Below are positions 20,045 through 29,100 of a DNA stretch of 54,968 bases, in pieces. Origin of the DNA: Collinsella aerofaciens. GTDB lineage: Bacteria > Actinomycetota > Coriobacteriia > Coriobacteriales > Coriobacteriaceae. The stretch covers positions 1-54,968 of the forward strand of contig JAPJOH010000018.1 of assembly GCA_030826265.1 (NCBI GenBank). Reading direction: 5' to 3'. The first letter of the stretch is position 1. Every line of letters begins with the position of its first letter. Made by a program: the position numbers and the translations under genes. The notes under the pieces were generated by a model, which saw only the letters and a list, made by a program, of their open reading frames with translations, was not told the DNA's origin and searched no databases.

Positions 20045-20214
20045 GGAAAGTGCGACCCGGAATTCGCTTCCAGAATGGGATGCACTTTCCCAAAGTGGCC
20101 GGTTGCGGAAAGCACGTCCCATTCTGAGCTTCGATTGCGGGACACGGTTTCCGGTTGAGGGCTCGACGGGAAAGTAGGGACCAGTTTGAGCTTGAAATCT
20201 GGGACGCACTTTCC
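20045..20214. repeat. three tandem 46-bp hairpin units with an exact 62-bp period
   Basis: Units at 20045-20090, 20107-20152 and 20169-20214 each begin GGAAAG (the second GGAAAGCACG) and end in TTTCC. Each folds as a hairpin with inner GGGAC/GTCCC-like pairs. Unit length (46) and period (62) are identical for all three, while the inner sequence differs. They fill the gap between the ArsC/Spx gene and the next, minus-strand gene. Confidence 0.8.
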
Positions 20215-20233
20215 GCCGGCGGGCCTGCCCCAG

Positions 20234-20644
20234 TCAGTCCGCCAGCTGTGCCCATTCGTGCGGATCGTAGACTTTTACGTGCTTGTTGGGCTTGCCACTC
20301 CAGTACTCCTCGTCCATAAAGGGCAGATATGCCTGAACGCCAGGGCAGATAAAGGGAATCCGCTGCTGTTGCAGTCGCTCGCGCTGACGCTGTTCCAGGT
20401 GCGCCTCGGATATGACGGTCGGCATGCCGGACAGCTCGACGAGGCTTGCCTGGATTCGCTTAAGGTCGGATAGTCCCGCGTGCCATGACATCCGCATGAT
20501 CAAAAAGGATGCACGGCGGTATTTTGCCTGCACCACAGTAATGGCGGGGCGTAACGTGGGGTGAATTTTGTCCCGTTCGGGCCAAAGGTCGGCAGTGATC
20601 TCGAGGCCCAGGGTCTCCCATAGGTAATCAAGCTCTTCGTCCAT
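20234..20644 (-). CDS. uncharacterised 136-residue protein, possible truncated regulator
   Basis: Starts MDEELDYLWETLGL and ends WAQLAD. The middle (SFLIMRMSWHAG...LKRIQASLVEL) and the block RIPFICPGVQAYLPFMDEEY recall the N-terminal domain of a family of larger predicted regulators, in which 'IPFIvPg.QlYLP' is followed by a winged helix. Here nothing follows, so it may be a shortened form or a distinct small family. This comparison is from memory and unverified. It is isolated: tandem repeats lie 20 bp past its stop, and 276 bp without a gene lie upstream. Confidence 0.65.
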   Translation of the reverse strand: MDEELDYLWETLGLEITADLWPERDKIHPTLRPAITVVQAKYRRASFLIMRMSWHAGLSDLKRIQASLVELSGMPTVISEAHLEQRQRERLQQQRIPFICPGVQAYLPFMDEEYWSGKPNKHVKVYDPHEWAQLAD

Positions 20645-20809
20645 GGCGCCTCGATATCTACGCGATCATTGATACTTCGATTGTGTTGCCTGGTGCTATC
20701 GTTTTCTCGGTAGAATCTGCCAACGGTTGACGGCTACCGCTCGCGGCGTTTTGCCCCTCGTGTACAGCGGTCGGCTTCACAGGTCCTTCACGGGTTGGAC
20801 TAAATTAGG

Positions 20810-20876
20810 CCAATTTGACTGAATTTCAAAAAAGTCAAAATTGGGGCTTGCGTCACGGCGAGACTTCCCGTATATT
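20810..20876 (+). promoter_or_regulatory. promoter of the tRNA-Gln/tRNA-Glu transcript with an upstream inverted repeat
   Basis: TTGCGT (20848-20853), 17-bp spacer, TATATT (20871-20876), about 45 bases before tRNA-Gln. Directly upstream, CCAATTTGACT (20810-20820) faces AGTCAAAATTGG (20833-20844), an imperfect inverted repeat that also makes the region AT-rich like an UP element. The rest of 20645-20809 shows nothing recognisable. Confidence 0.7.
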
Positions 20877-20920
20877 TCTTTCTTGCGCAAAGGCACAGCC
20901 GAGCGCAGCGATGCAGTCAT

Positions 20921-20994
20921 TGGGATGTCGTCTAATGGCAGGACAGCGGATTCTGGTTCCGTCAATGGGGGTTCGACTCCCTCCATCCCAGCCA
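20921..20994 (+). tRNA. tRNA-Gln (anticodon CTG)
   Basis: Acceptor TGGGATG pairs with CATCCCA; the D arm, anticodon loop TTCTGGT, and T arm GGGGGTTCGACTCCC are intact, and GCCA follows the acceptor, so CCA is encoded. Confidence 0.95.
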
Positions 20995-21011
20995 TTGCAT
21001 TTGCTACATAT

Positions 21012-21088
21012 GGCCCGTTCGTCTAGCGGTTTAGGACGCCGCCCTCTCAAGGCGGAGATCACCAGTTCGAATCTGGTACGGGCTACCA
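21012..21088 (+). tRNA. tRNA-Glu (anticodon CTC)
   Basis: Acceptor GGCCCGT pairs with ACGGGCT (first pair G-U, usual for tRNA-Glu); anticodon loop CCTCTCAAG; T arm CCAGTTCGAATCTGG; encoded ACCA end. It is 17 bases after tRNA-Gln and shares its promoter and terminator. Confidence 0.95.
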
Positions 21089-21098
21089 AAATTGAACG

Positions 21099-21126
21099 CC
21101 CGGGCCTCGTAAGAGACCCGGGTTTT
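21099..21126 (+). terminator. intrinsic terminator of the tRNA pair
   Basis: CCCGGGCCTC and GAGACCCGGG pair around GTAA, followed by TTTT. Confidence 0.9.
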
Positions 21127-21182
21127 GTGTATTAACCGTATATACGGCGCCTGCCGTGTTTCGCTCAGATCGAGGAGTAGCC

Positions 21183-22100
21183 ATGGATCTGCCCATCAGC
21201 TTGCAAGACATCACGTATGCCGAGAACTATCTGGCGCAGGGCGACCTGGCTACGGCGACGCCGCTGCTGGAGCGTCTGGTGGAGCTCGCCGAGGAGTATA
21301 TCGACGCTGAGTGCAAGACGGAGGAGAAGCGCCAATACTTTAGCTTCGATAGCAAGTTTGAGCGCTTGGCCTATCGCCGCGTGGAGAAGGATCCGCGCGA
21401 GCTCGTGCAGGTCGAGGTGCCGTTTGACCGTCTGTACTCTGACATGGCGTTTGCCTACATTCGCCAGCAGGATTATGTGAGTGCTCGCAACGCCTTGATG
21501 CAGGCCGTGCGCTGGGACCCCATGAACTGCAACTACCGCCTTGATCTGGCCGAGCTGTTCCGCGCTCTCGAGGACAAGCAGGAATGGGCATCGCTCTCGT
21601 TCTCGGTGCTGGAGCGTGCAAGCGATGGCAAGTGCGCCGCCCGCGCTTACGCCAATCTAGGTCAGTACTTCTTGGAGCCCGAGACCGAGAACGTTTCGGC
21701 TGCCGTGGGCTGCGCGCGTCTGGCGCTGCGCCTGGCGCCCAACGATGCGCATACGACGCGCCTGCTCAACAAGATCCATACCACCTATCCGGATGCCGCT
21801 GATGAGAGCGACGACCATGTGATGGGTGAGCTCGCCCTGCAGGGCGTGCCGACCTCGCCTTCGGCCGAGATTGCCATCTGCCTGATCATGTGTGCGACCG
21901 ATGCTGCAAGCGACGGCGACAAGCAGGAGGCGACGCGCCTGACGGTGCGTGCTCGCGACTTGGTGGGCGAGGAGGCCTGCGCGGCGATTATCAAACTGGT
22001 GCGCGAGAGCGATGCCGAGCTCAATGCCGAGCGCAAGGCAAAGCGCGAGACTGCGGGCTCAAACGCCGATGAAGCCAAGGAGGCCGGCGATGCCCAGTAA
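21183..22100 (+). CDS. TPR-like repeat protein of unknown role
   Basis: 305 residues, no signal peptide or membrane segment. Helical repeats of the tetratricopeptide kind are visible (AENYLAQGDLATATPLLERLVELAEE; YSDMAFAYIRQQDYVSARNALMQAVRWDPMN; YANLGQYFLEPETENVSAAVGCARLALRLAPN). The C-terminus (265-305) is a charged, probably disordered tail. GAGGAG precedes the ATG at 21183. It overlaps smpB by 11 bp, so expression is tied to that of the trans-translation factor; any functional link is inference. Confidence 0.75.
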   Translation: MDLPISLQDITYAENYLAQGDLATATPLLERLVELAEEYIDAECKTEEKRQYFSFDSKFERLAYRRVEKDPRELVQVEVPFDRLYSDMAFAYIRQQDYVSARNALMQAVRWDPMNCNYRLDLAELFRALEDKQEWASLSFSVLERASDGKCAARAYANLGQYFLEPETENVSAAVGCARLALRLAPNDAHTTRLLNKIHTTYPDAADESDDHVMGELALQGVPTSPSAEIAICLIMCATDAASDGDKQEATRLTVRARDLVGEEACAAIIKLVRESDAELNAERKAKRETAGSNADEAKEAGDAQ

Positions 22101-22560
22101 GCGCGAGCGCAAACTCATTTCCAAGAATCGCTCGGCACATCACGAGTACTTTATCGATGAGACGTTTGAGTGCGGTATTGAGCTGAGCGGCACCGAGGTC
22201 AAGTCGATTCGCGAGCGCGCCTGTCAGATCACTGACACTTTTGCACTGATTCGTGGCGGCGAGTGCTGGCTCGTCGGACTGCATATCCACCCTTATAGCC
22301 ATGGCGGCGTGTGGAATCGCGATCCCGACCGTCGGCGTCGTCTGCTGCTGCACCGCAAGGAGATCGACTTTCTTGACGGCAAACTTCGCAACCGTGGTTA
22401 TGCGCTGGTTCCGTTGGAGCTCTACTTTAATAACGACGGCCGCGTAAAGCTGCTGCTGGGTCTGGGTCGCGGCAAGAAGCTCTACGACAAGCGCGAGGAC
22501 ATGGCCAAGCGTGATGTCCAACGCGAGATCGACCGCGCCCTTAAGGAACGCAACCGCTAG
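22090..22560 (+). CDS. smpB: SsrA-binding protein SmpB
   Basis: 156 residues, usual length. Brings tmRNA to stalled ribosomes. Conserved: NRSAHHEYFIDETFECGIELSGTEVKSIR is seen as NRSAHHEYFIDETFECG then IELSGTEVKSIRE; GLHIHPYSHGG; the basic tail KLYDKREDMAKRD, which enters the mRNA channel. The ATG lies inside the 3' end of the TPR gene. The ssrA gene is not in the window. Confidence 0.96.
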   Translation: MPSKRERKLISKNRSAHHEYFIDETFECGIELSGTEVKSIRERACQITDTFALIRGGECWLVGLHIHPYSHGGVWNRDPDRRRRLLLHRKEIDFLDGKLRNRGYALVPLELYFNNDGRVKLLLGLGRGKKLYDKREDMAKRDVQREIDRALKERNR

Positions 22561-22572
22561 GCACTCTGTATA

Positions 22573-22639
22573 AGTTGCGGTGGAATACGGACTGTTTTGC
22601 CTGTTTGAGGGGCTATTCAGTCCCTATTTCACCGCAACT
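22573..22639. repeat. 67-bp palindromic repeat, copy 2
   Basis: Arms AGTTGCGGTGGAATACGGAC and complementary ...TATTTCACCGCAACT, 12 bases after smpB. Same length as the copies at 8659 and 37414. Confidence 0.85.
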
Positions 22640-22766
22640 GCGGGCGTCTCATCTTTCTTACTGTTCTGACACATATGTCTCAAAGGCGGCGTCCGTTATG
22701 GGTGCCGCCTTTTTTGTGGGTACATACATTCATGAGGTTCCAACCCGAGTTAGGGGAGTGATCGTG

Positions 22767-23270
22767 ATGGACAAAACTGCGTTCTTTACCATGCCGAGTG
22801 GCCTGTACGTGGTGAGCGCCGCGGCAGACGGGCTGCGCGCCGGCTGCGTCATCAACACTGCGGTGCAGGTGACGTCCATGCCGCCGCGTATTTCGGTTGC
22901 CGTGAACAAGGACAATGTCACCTCGGGCGTCATCGCATCGGCCAAAGCGTTCGCGCTGACCGTGATCGATCAGACCGCCGACATGCTCTACATCGGTAAC
23001 TTTGGGTTCCGCACCAGCAGCGATTATGACAAGTTTGCCAAATACGAGACCCGCGAGACGGCTCTGGGCATGCCCTATGTGCCCGAGCACGCGGCGGCCC
23101 TGTTTAGCTGCCGTTTGATCGACACTGTGGATGTGGGCACGCATCTGCTGTTTATTGGCGAGGTCGAGGATGCCGAGCGCCTGAGCGACGAGACGCCGCT
23201 GACGTACGACTACTATCACAAGGTTCTGAAGGGCAAGACGCCGCCCAAAGCCTCGTCGTATCAAGGCTAG
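22767..23270 (+). CDS. flavin reductase-like (FMN-binding split barrel) protein
   Basis: 167 residues. Start MDKTAFFTMPSGLYVVSAAADGLRAGCVINTAVQVTS is split here as MDKTAFFTMPSGLYVV and AGCVINTAVQVTS; these are the FMN-binding features of the flavin reductase family, as in the N-terminal half of high-molecular-weight rubredoxin (Hrb). GNFGFRTSSDYDKF and the final YYHKVLKGKTPPKASSY are also found in Hrb-type proteins. A separate rubredoxin gene follows 88 bp downstream, so the pair probably acts as a split Hrb moving electrons from NAD(P)H to rubredoxin. GGGGAG precedes the ATG. Confidence 0.88.
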   Translation: MDKTAFFTMPSGLYVVSAAADGLRAGCVINTAVQVTSMPPRISVAVNKDNVTSGVIASAKAFALTVIDQTADMLYIGNFGFRTSSDYDKFAKYETRETALGMPYVPEHAAALFSCRLIDTVDVGTHLLFIGEVEDAERLSDETPLTYDYYHKVLKGKTPPKASSYQG

Positions 23271-23287
23271 AAATGCTCTAAAAATAC

Positions 23288-23315
23288 TTGCATTATACTA
23301 TTGAGAATATATACT
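23288..23315 (+). promoter_or_regulatory. promoter of the rubredoxin gene
   Basis: TTGCAT (23288-23293), 16-bp spacer, TATACT (23310-23315), 43 bases before the ATG. The surrounding AT-rich stretch (TTATACTATTGAGAATATA) has PerR/Fur-box-like symmetry, which would suit a redox gene, but the match is loose. Confidence 0.6.
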
Positions 23316-23358
23316 AATAAGTAAGTACACCAGCAGTCACGTTCGAGAGGAGAACATC

Positions 23359-23502
23359 ATGGCTGAGGAAAAGAAGACATATAAGTTTGTGTGCACCGTT
23401 TGCGGTTACGAGGTTGAGGTCGACACGCCCGAGCTGCCCGAGGATTACGTGTGCCCGGTGTGCGGCGTCGGTCCCGATCAGTTTGAGCTCGTCGAGGAGT
23501 AA
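23359..23502 (+). CDS. rubredoxin
   Basis: 47 residues: MAEEKKTYKFVCTVCGYEVE followed by VDTPELPEDYVCPVCGVGPDQFELVEE. Two CxxCG knuckles (C12-x2-C15, C37-x2-C40) hold a single iron. The family is usually 50-54 residues; the loop between knuckles is slightly short. GAGAGGAG precedes the ATG. It carries electrons between flavoproteins and oxygen- or peroxide-reducing enzymes in anaerobes; the flavin reductase upstream is the obvious partner. It has its own promoter and terminator. Confidence 0.95.
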   Translation: MAEEKKTYKFVCTVCGYEVEVDTPELPEDYVCPVCGVGPDQFELVEE

Positions 23503-23543
23503 CTCGCAGGCACACGGCGAAAGCCAAACATAGCTCTGTCCAA

Positions 23544-23577
23544 GGTTCCCGGTCGAATTCTCGGCCGGGACCCTTTT
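23544..23577 (+). terminator. intrinsic terminator of the rubredoxin gene
   Basis: GGTTCCCGG and CCGGGACC pair around a 12-base loop and are followed by CTTTTG. Confidence 0.75.
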
Positions 23578-23600
23578 GATTTATCTGACGGTTTAAAACG

Positions 23601-23624
23601 GTCTCACGTTTTACAGATTGAGAC
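23601..23624. repeat. truncated copy of the 57-bp GTCTC/GTTACAG repeat
   Basis: GTCTC is joined directly to GTTTTACAGATTGAGAC, which is the right arm of the repeat family with one inserted base run; the left arm and loop are missing. Confidence 0.6.
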
Positions 23625-23653
23625 GTTATATCTGGACAGTCACGCCATCTCAA

Positions 23654-24910
23654 TTACATTCCCGTTAGCAGCACGATGTCGAGAATCGTCACGATGACGC
23701 CGATCCCTACGAGCAGCGCGTTGAGCGGGCGCGAGTTGGCGTATTTGCCCATAACGCGGGGCGAACTGGTGAGTCGTATGAGCACAAAGACCGTAATCGG
23801 CAACTGAAGCGACAGCAGCGCCTGACTCCAGATGAGACCCTCAAAAGGATTCGGGACGATCAGGCACGCCGCCACTGCGCCGACGAAACAGACCGCCACT
23901 CCAATCGATGAGTGCCGGTCGTGGATGTCGTATTCCTCGTCGAACATGCCCGCGGTGATGGTGCCCGCCGCCATGCCCGCCGTCACACTACTCGATATGC
24001 CCGCAAACAGCAGTGCCACCGCAAAGATGGTCGAGCTTGCCGGGCCCAGAATGGGGGAGAGCGTGTCCGCTGCGACGGCGAGGTCGTCTACGACAATGCC
24101 GTGCGCAAAGAAGGTCGTTGCGGCCAGGATGACCATGGCCGAGTTGATCGCCCAGCCCACGCCCATCGAAAAGAGCGTGTCGAAGAGCTCATAGCGCAGA
24201 CGCTCTTCGATAACCTGCTCGCCTTGGCCTTCGAAGTGCATGGATTGGATGACCTCGGAGTGCAGAAAAAGGTTGTGTGGCATAACGACCGCACCCAGGG
24301 CACTCACGATAATCGCGTCAGAGCCAGTGGGCATACTGGGCGTGATCCAGCTTGCGGCGGCTTGCGGCCAGTCGACCTTGACTAGCGCAAGCTCGGCCAA
24401 AAACGAGAGTCCTACCACGCCGACGAAGGCGATGATCCAGCGCTCGGCACGCTTGTAGGAGTTCGTCATGAGCATTGCCATCGATGCCGCGGCCACGATG
24501 ACGCAGCCGGCGCGCACGGGCAGTCCAAAGAGCATCTGGAGCGCGATCGCGCCGCCCAGGACCTCGGCCATAGCGGTGGCGATGGTCGCGAGGTAGGCAC
24601 TGGCAAGCACCGTGCGCCCAACGAAGCGGGGGAGAAAGCGGGTCGTGGCCTCGGCAAGGCAGGCGCCCGTGGCGATGCCCAAGTGCGCCGCGTTGTGCTG
24701 CAGCACGATGAGCATGATCGTGGACAGCGTGACGATCCACAGCAGCGCGTAGCCAAACTGCGAGCCGGCGGCCATGTTGGAGGCCCAGTTGCCCGGATCG
24801 ATAAAGCCGACGGTCACGAGAAGCCCGGGGCCGATATGCCGTGCAATGTCTAGGCCTCCGTGACCGCCGGTGCGGTGCGAGCCAAAGTGTTGTTTGAGAT
24901 GGTTGAGCAT
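23654..24910 (-). CDS. Nramp family divalent metal transporter (MntH type)
   Basis: 418 residues, about eleven membrane segments. Metal-site motifs are D38-P39-G40-N41 (VGFIDPGNW) in segment 1 and M210-P211-H212 (VVMPHNLFLHSEV) in segment 6, the methionine and Asp/Asn pattern of Mn/Fe-selective Nramp proteins; the typical HSE follows. Imports manganese or ferrous iron with protons. It starts 75 bp after gpmA stops on the same strand; the gap holds a GC-rich stem (about 24931-24970) without a T-run. Mn-dependence of the phosphoglycerate mutase cannot explain the pairing, because gpmA is the metal-free type. Confidence 0.92.
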   Translation of the reverse strand: MLNHLKQHFGSHRTGGHGGLDIARHIGPGLLVTVGFIDPGNWASNMAAGSQFGYALLWIVTLSTIMLIVLQHNAAHLGIATGACLAEATTRFLPRFVGRTVLASAYLATIATAMAEVLGGAIALQMLFGLPVRAGCVIVAAASMAMLMTNSYKRAERWIIAFVGVVGLSFLAELALVKVDWPQAAASWITPSMPTGSDAIIVSALGAVVMPHNLFLHSEVIQSMHFEGQGEQVIEERLRYELFDTLFSMGVGWAINSAMVILAATTFFAHGIVVDDLAVAADTLSPILGPASSTIFAVALLFAGISSSVTAGMAAGTITAGMFDEEYDIHDRHSSIGVAVCFVGAVAACLIVPNPFEGLIWSQALLSLQLPITVFVLIRLTSSPRVMGKYANSRPLNALLVGIGVIVTILDIVLLTGM

Positions 24911-24985
24911 GGCTGGTTCCTACGTTGGGGTGGCGTGGCGCTGCACTTGGGTTGCGCGGCGCCACGCCCTGGGTTTAGATTTGGG

Positions 24986-25759
24986 CTACTTGTGCGCCTT
25001 GCCTTGGTTGGCCACGGCGTCGATCTTGACGGCGATGGTCGCCGGGTCGCCGATGTAGCGCTTGTCGAGGACGTTGAAATCGGCATCGAAGGTGTAGACG
25101 AGCGGCACGCCGGTGGGGATGTTGACCTTGAGGATCTCCTCGGGCGTGAGGTGCTCGAACTTCATGACGAGAGAGCGCAGGGAGTTGCCGTGTGCGGCGA
25201 TGAGTACGCGCTTGCCGGCGAGCATCTGGGGGCGAATCTCGTCTTCGAAATAAGGCCAGGCACGGGCTATCGTGTCCTTGAGGCACTCGGTGTAGGGCAG
25301 CTGGTCGGGTGCGACATCACGGTATTGCTCCTGGGTGTGGGGATCGCGCGCGTCGTTCGGCTCGAGTGCCGGCGGGCAGATATCGAAGGAGCGGCGCCAG
25401 ATGAGCACCTGTTCGTCGCCGTGCTCCGCCGCGGCATCGGCCTTGTTGAGACCCTGCAACGCGCCGTAGTGGCGCTCGTTGAGCTTCCAGGATTTGATGA
25501 CGGGCAGCCACTCGCGATCCATTTGGCCGAGCACGATGTTGAGGGTGTGGATCGCGCGCTTGAGGCGCGAAGTGTAGCAGACGTCAAAGTCGAAACCGGC
25601 TTCTTTGAGGGCTCGACCGCCTGCGGCGGCTTCTTCGCGGCCCGTGTCGGTGAGCTCTGCGTCGGTCCAGCCGGTGAACAGGTTGAGTTTGTTCCACTCC
25701 GACTCTCCGTGGCGGATAAGGACGAGTTGGATCGTCTGTTGGTCTGTCTGGTTTGCCAT
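24986..25759 (-). CDS. gpmA: 2,3-bisphosphoglycerate-dependent phosphoglycerate mutase
   Basis: 257 residues. Glycolytic 3-phosphoglycerate/2-phosphoglycerate interconversion. R16-H17-G-E in LVLIRHGESEWN carries the phosphorylated histidine; FTGWTDAELTDTGREEA, ERHYGALQGLNKADAA and AAHGNSLRSLVMKFEHLT hold the second histidine and substrate arginines. Ends NQGKAHK. AAGGAGG lies five bases before the ATG at 25759; the longer frame to 25786 lacks support. Confidence 0.96.
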   Translation of the reverse strand: MANQTDQQTIQLVLIRHGESEWNKLNLFTGWTDAELTDTGREEAAAGGRALKEAGFDFDVCYTSRLKRAIHTLNIVLGQMDREWLPVIKSWKLNERHYGALQGLNKADAAAEHGDEQVLIWRRSFDICPPALEPNDARDPHTQEQYRDVAPDQLPYTECLKDTIARAWPYFEDEIRPQMLAGKRVLIAAHGNSLRSLVMKFEHLTPEEILKVNIPTGVPLVYTFDADFNVLDKRYIGDPATIAVKIDAVANQGKAHK

Positions 25760-25811
25760 AGGGGCCTCCTTAATGTGGCACGGCATGCGTGCCGTTTGCT
25801 TGACGCCGCAA

Positions 25812-25840
25812 AGGATACTCGTTTTTGGCTTAAAAGTTAA
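25812..25840 (-). promoter_or_regulatory. gpmA promoter
   Basis: Read on the minus strand: TTAACT (25840-25835), 17-bp spacer, TATCCT (25817-25812), about 55 bases upstream of the start. Confidence 0.6.
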
Positions 25841-25895
25841 CCATGTCTAACAAAATGTTGTATTTGAATAGGATGGTGCAGGGGGCTGCCGAAAT

Positions 25896-25952
25896 GTCTT
25901 GATCTGTAACAACTAGGGATGGAAATTGGATCTTACTGTTACAGATTGAGAT
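25896..25952. repeat. 57-bp palindromic repeat, single copy between gpmA and gltB
   Basis: Left arm GTCTTGATCTGTAAC (25896-25910), loop of 27 bases starting AACTAG, right arm GTTACAGATTGAGAT (25938-25952). The remaining 180 bases before gltB must hold its promoter; TAGTAT at 26089-26094 is a candidate -10 without a good -35. Confidence 0.85.
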
Positions 25953-26135
25953 GTTTGAAGTGGTGAGTTTACAGGTCGAACTTGGGGCCCTTGTCGTTGT
26001 CCTTGAGGTCGGCGGTGTCCACTCGTAGGGCGTGCGTTACGCGATTGTTTCGAAACGGGCGGGAAACACAACGGGCCGGTGATGCTTCTAGTATGCCTAT
26101 TCAACTGACTGTCTAACACCAAGGGGAGGATCGCG

Positions 26136-29100
26136 ATGCAGGCAGATTCCGCTCAGCAGCAGGGCCTTTATCGCCCCGAATTCGACCACGATGCATGTGG
26201 TATCGGCGCGCTTGCCGATATCAACGGCGAGCGCCATCACCAGATTCTGGACGACGCACTGTCCATTCTGGTCAACTTGGAGCACCGCGGCGGCACCGGA
26301 CTCGAGAAGAACACCGGCGACGGCGCCGGAATCCTGTTCCAGGTTCCGCATCACTTTTTCCGTAAAGAGGCCCAAAAGTGCGGCCAGATTCTGCCGGCAG
26401 AGGGCGACTATGGTGTGGCCATGCTGTTCTTCCCGCAGGACGACAAGGGCGTAGAGGATGCCCGTCGCGTGTTTGAGGAGGGCTGCGCCGAGGTTGGGGT
26501 GCCGCTGCTCTTTTGGCGCGAGGTGCCGGTCGACCCGCACGATTTGGGCGAGACGGCCCGCGCCTGCATGCCCACTATCCTGCAGGCCTTCCTGGGCCGT
26601 CCGGACGACACGCCCGCCGGCGATGCCTTCGAGCGCCGCCTGTACGTGTGCCGCCGCACCATCGAGAAGAAGGCCGACGCTGAGTTCGCCTTGCGCGACA
26701 AGATTTTCTACGTCTGTTCCATGAGTTCGCGCACCATCGTGTACAAGGGCATGCTGGTCGCCACGCAGATGCGCCGCTTCTTCATCGACCTCAACGACGC
26801 CGCCGTCAAAACGGCCGTGGCGCTCGTCCACTCGCGCTACTCCACCAACACCACGCCCAGCTGGGAGCGTGCGCACCCCAACCGTTTTATCATTCACAAC
26901 GGCGAGATCAACACCCTCAAGGGCAACGTCAACTGGATTCGCGCCCGCGAACCCAACCTGTACAGCCCCGTGTTGCAGCACGATCTTGAGCGTGTGATGC
27001 CCATCATCAACCGCGAGGGTTCCGACTCCGCAATTCTGGACAACGTGCTCGAGTTTTTGGTCATGAACGGTCGCCCGCTTACGCGTGCCGCGTCCATGTT
27101 GCTGCCTGAGCCGTGGGACCACAACGACAGCCTGAGTGAGGAGCGCCGCGCCTACGACGCTTACCAGTCCATGCTCATGGAGCCGTGGGATGGCCCGGCG
27201 GCCATCGCCTTTACCGACGGTCGCACGCTGGGTGCCGCCCTCGACCGTAACGGCCTGCGCCCCGCCCGCTACTATGTGACGCGCGACGGTCGCTTTATGC
27301 TGGCAAGCGAGGTGGGCACCATCGAGGTGAGCCCCGAGAACATCCTGACGAGCGGCTGCCTGGGACCAGGCCAGATGCTCGAGGTCGACTTTGCCCGCGG
27401 TCGCGTCATCTACAACGATGAGCTGCGCGCCCGTTACGCCAAGGAAAAGCCCTACCGTGATTGGATTGCCGAGGAGACGTTGACCGTTGACGCGCTCGAT
27501 GAGCCCGTTGCGGCAACGCCCGCCGAGGACGCCGAGGTGCCCGCCGCCGTGCGTATGGCCAAGCTTGGCTACCACTGGGATGACGTCGACGAGGTCGTGC
27601 GTCCCATGGCCCAGCAGGGCAAGGCACCGCTCGCTTCGATGGGCATCGATGCGCCGCTGGCCTGCCTGTCCAAGAAGACGCGCTCGTTCTACGACTATTT
27701 CTATCAGCTGTTCGCTCAAGTCACGAACCCGCCGATCGACGCCCTTCGCGAGCATATGGTCACCTCGACCACGCTCTACCTGGGCAACCACGGCAACCTG
27801 CTCGAGGACTCCCGTACGGCCTGCCAGCTGGTGCGCCTGGAGCGTCCGCTGCTGAGCGAGGAGGAGTTTGACCGCATCTGCGCCATCGACCGCGTGGGCT
27901 TTAAGACCCGCCGTTTCCGTGCCGTCTACCGCTGCGATGCCGGCGAGGGCGCGCTGCAGGCTGCGCTCAAGCAGCTTGCCGAAGACGTCGAGGCTGCGGT
28001 TCGCGATGGCGTGAACATCGTGGTGCTGAGCGATCGCGCCGGAGCGGGCGAGGTGCCCGTGCCGTCGCTGCTCGCCGTGGGCTGCGTGCACAACCACCTG
28101 ATCCGTGCCGGCGTGCGCACCTTTGCCGATATCGTGGTGGAGTGCGGCGATGCCGTGTCTCCACACGACTTTGCGGCGCTGGTGGGCTACTCCGCAAGCG
28201 GCATCTACCCGTACAACGCGCATGCGTGCATCCGCGACTTGGCGGCGCACGGCGATCTGGACGTGACAGCCGAGCAGGGCATCGCCAACTACAACAAGGC
28301 CGCGACGGCGGGCATCGTCTCCATCATGTCCAAGATGGGCATCTCCACGGTGCAGAGCTACCATTCGGCGCAGATCTTCGAGGCCGTGGGCTTTACGCCG
28401 GAGTTCGTCAACGCGTACTTCGCCGGCACGGTGAGCCGTGTGGGCGGTATGGGTGTCGAGGACGTTGAGCGCGAGCAAAACGAGCGCTACGACGCCGCGC
28501 TCGCTGTCCTTAAGAGCCCGGCTCCCGATCAGCTGCCCACGCTGGGTCTGACCAAGTGGCGCCCGCTCGGCGGCGAGGATCACCTCATCGATCCGCAAAC
28601 TGTCTACCTGCTGCAGACCGCCTGCCGTGAGGACAGCTACGACACCTTTAAGGAGTACAGCGCCCGCCTGCACCGCACCGGCCGTGCCGTGCGCCTGCGC
28701 GACCTGCTGGACTTTGATGCCAGCGGCCGCACTCCGGTGGCACTCGACGAGGTCGAGTCCGCACTCAACATCGTCCGCCGCTTTAACACCGGCGCCATGT
28801 CATATGGCTCCATCAGCAAAGAGGCACACGAGTGCATGGCCATCGCCATGAACCGCCTGCACGGCCGTTCCAACTCCGGCGAGGGCGGCGAGGATCCGCG
28901 TCGCGAGACCCCGCTGGCTAACGGAGACTCCAAGAACTCCGCCATCAAGCAGGTAGCAAGTGCGCGCTTTGGCGTGACGAGCCGCTATCTGTGCAGCGCC
29001 TTCGAGATTCAGATCAAGATGGCCCAGGGCGCCAAGCCCGGCGAGGGTGGCCACCTGCCCGGCAAGAAGGTCTACCCCTGGATCGCCGAGGTCCGTCAGT

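Noticed and set aside
22561..22766. tmRNA (ssrA) next to smpB
   Set aside because: The stretch holds the 67-bp repeat and a leader; no tRNA-like ends or tag reading frame were found.
24911..24985. Manganese riboswitch before the Nramp gene
   Set aside because: The gap is only 75 bases with one GC-rich stem; it is too short and lacks the paired-loop layout of yybP-ykoY elements.
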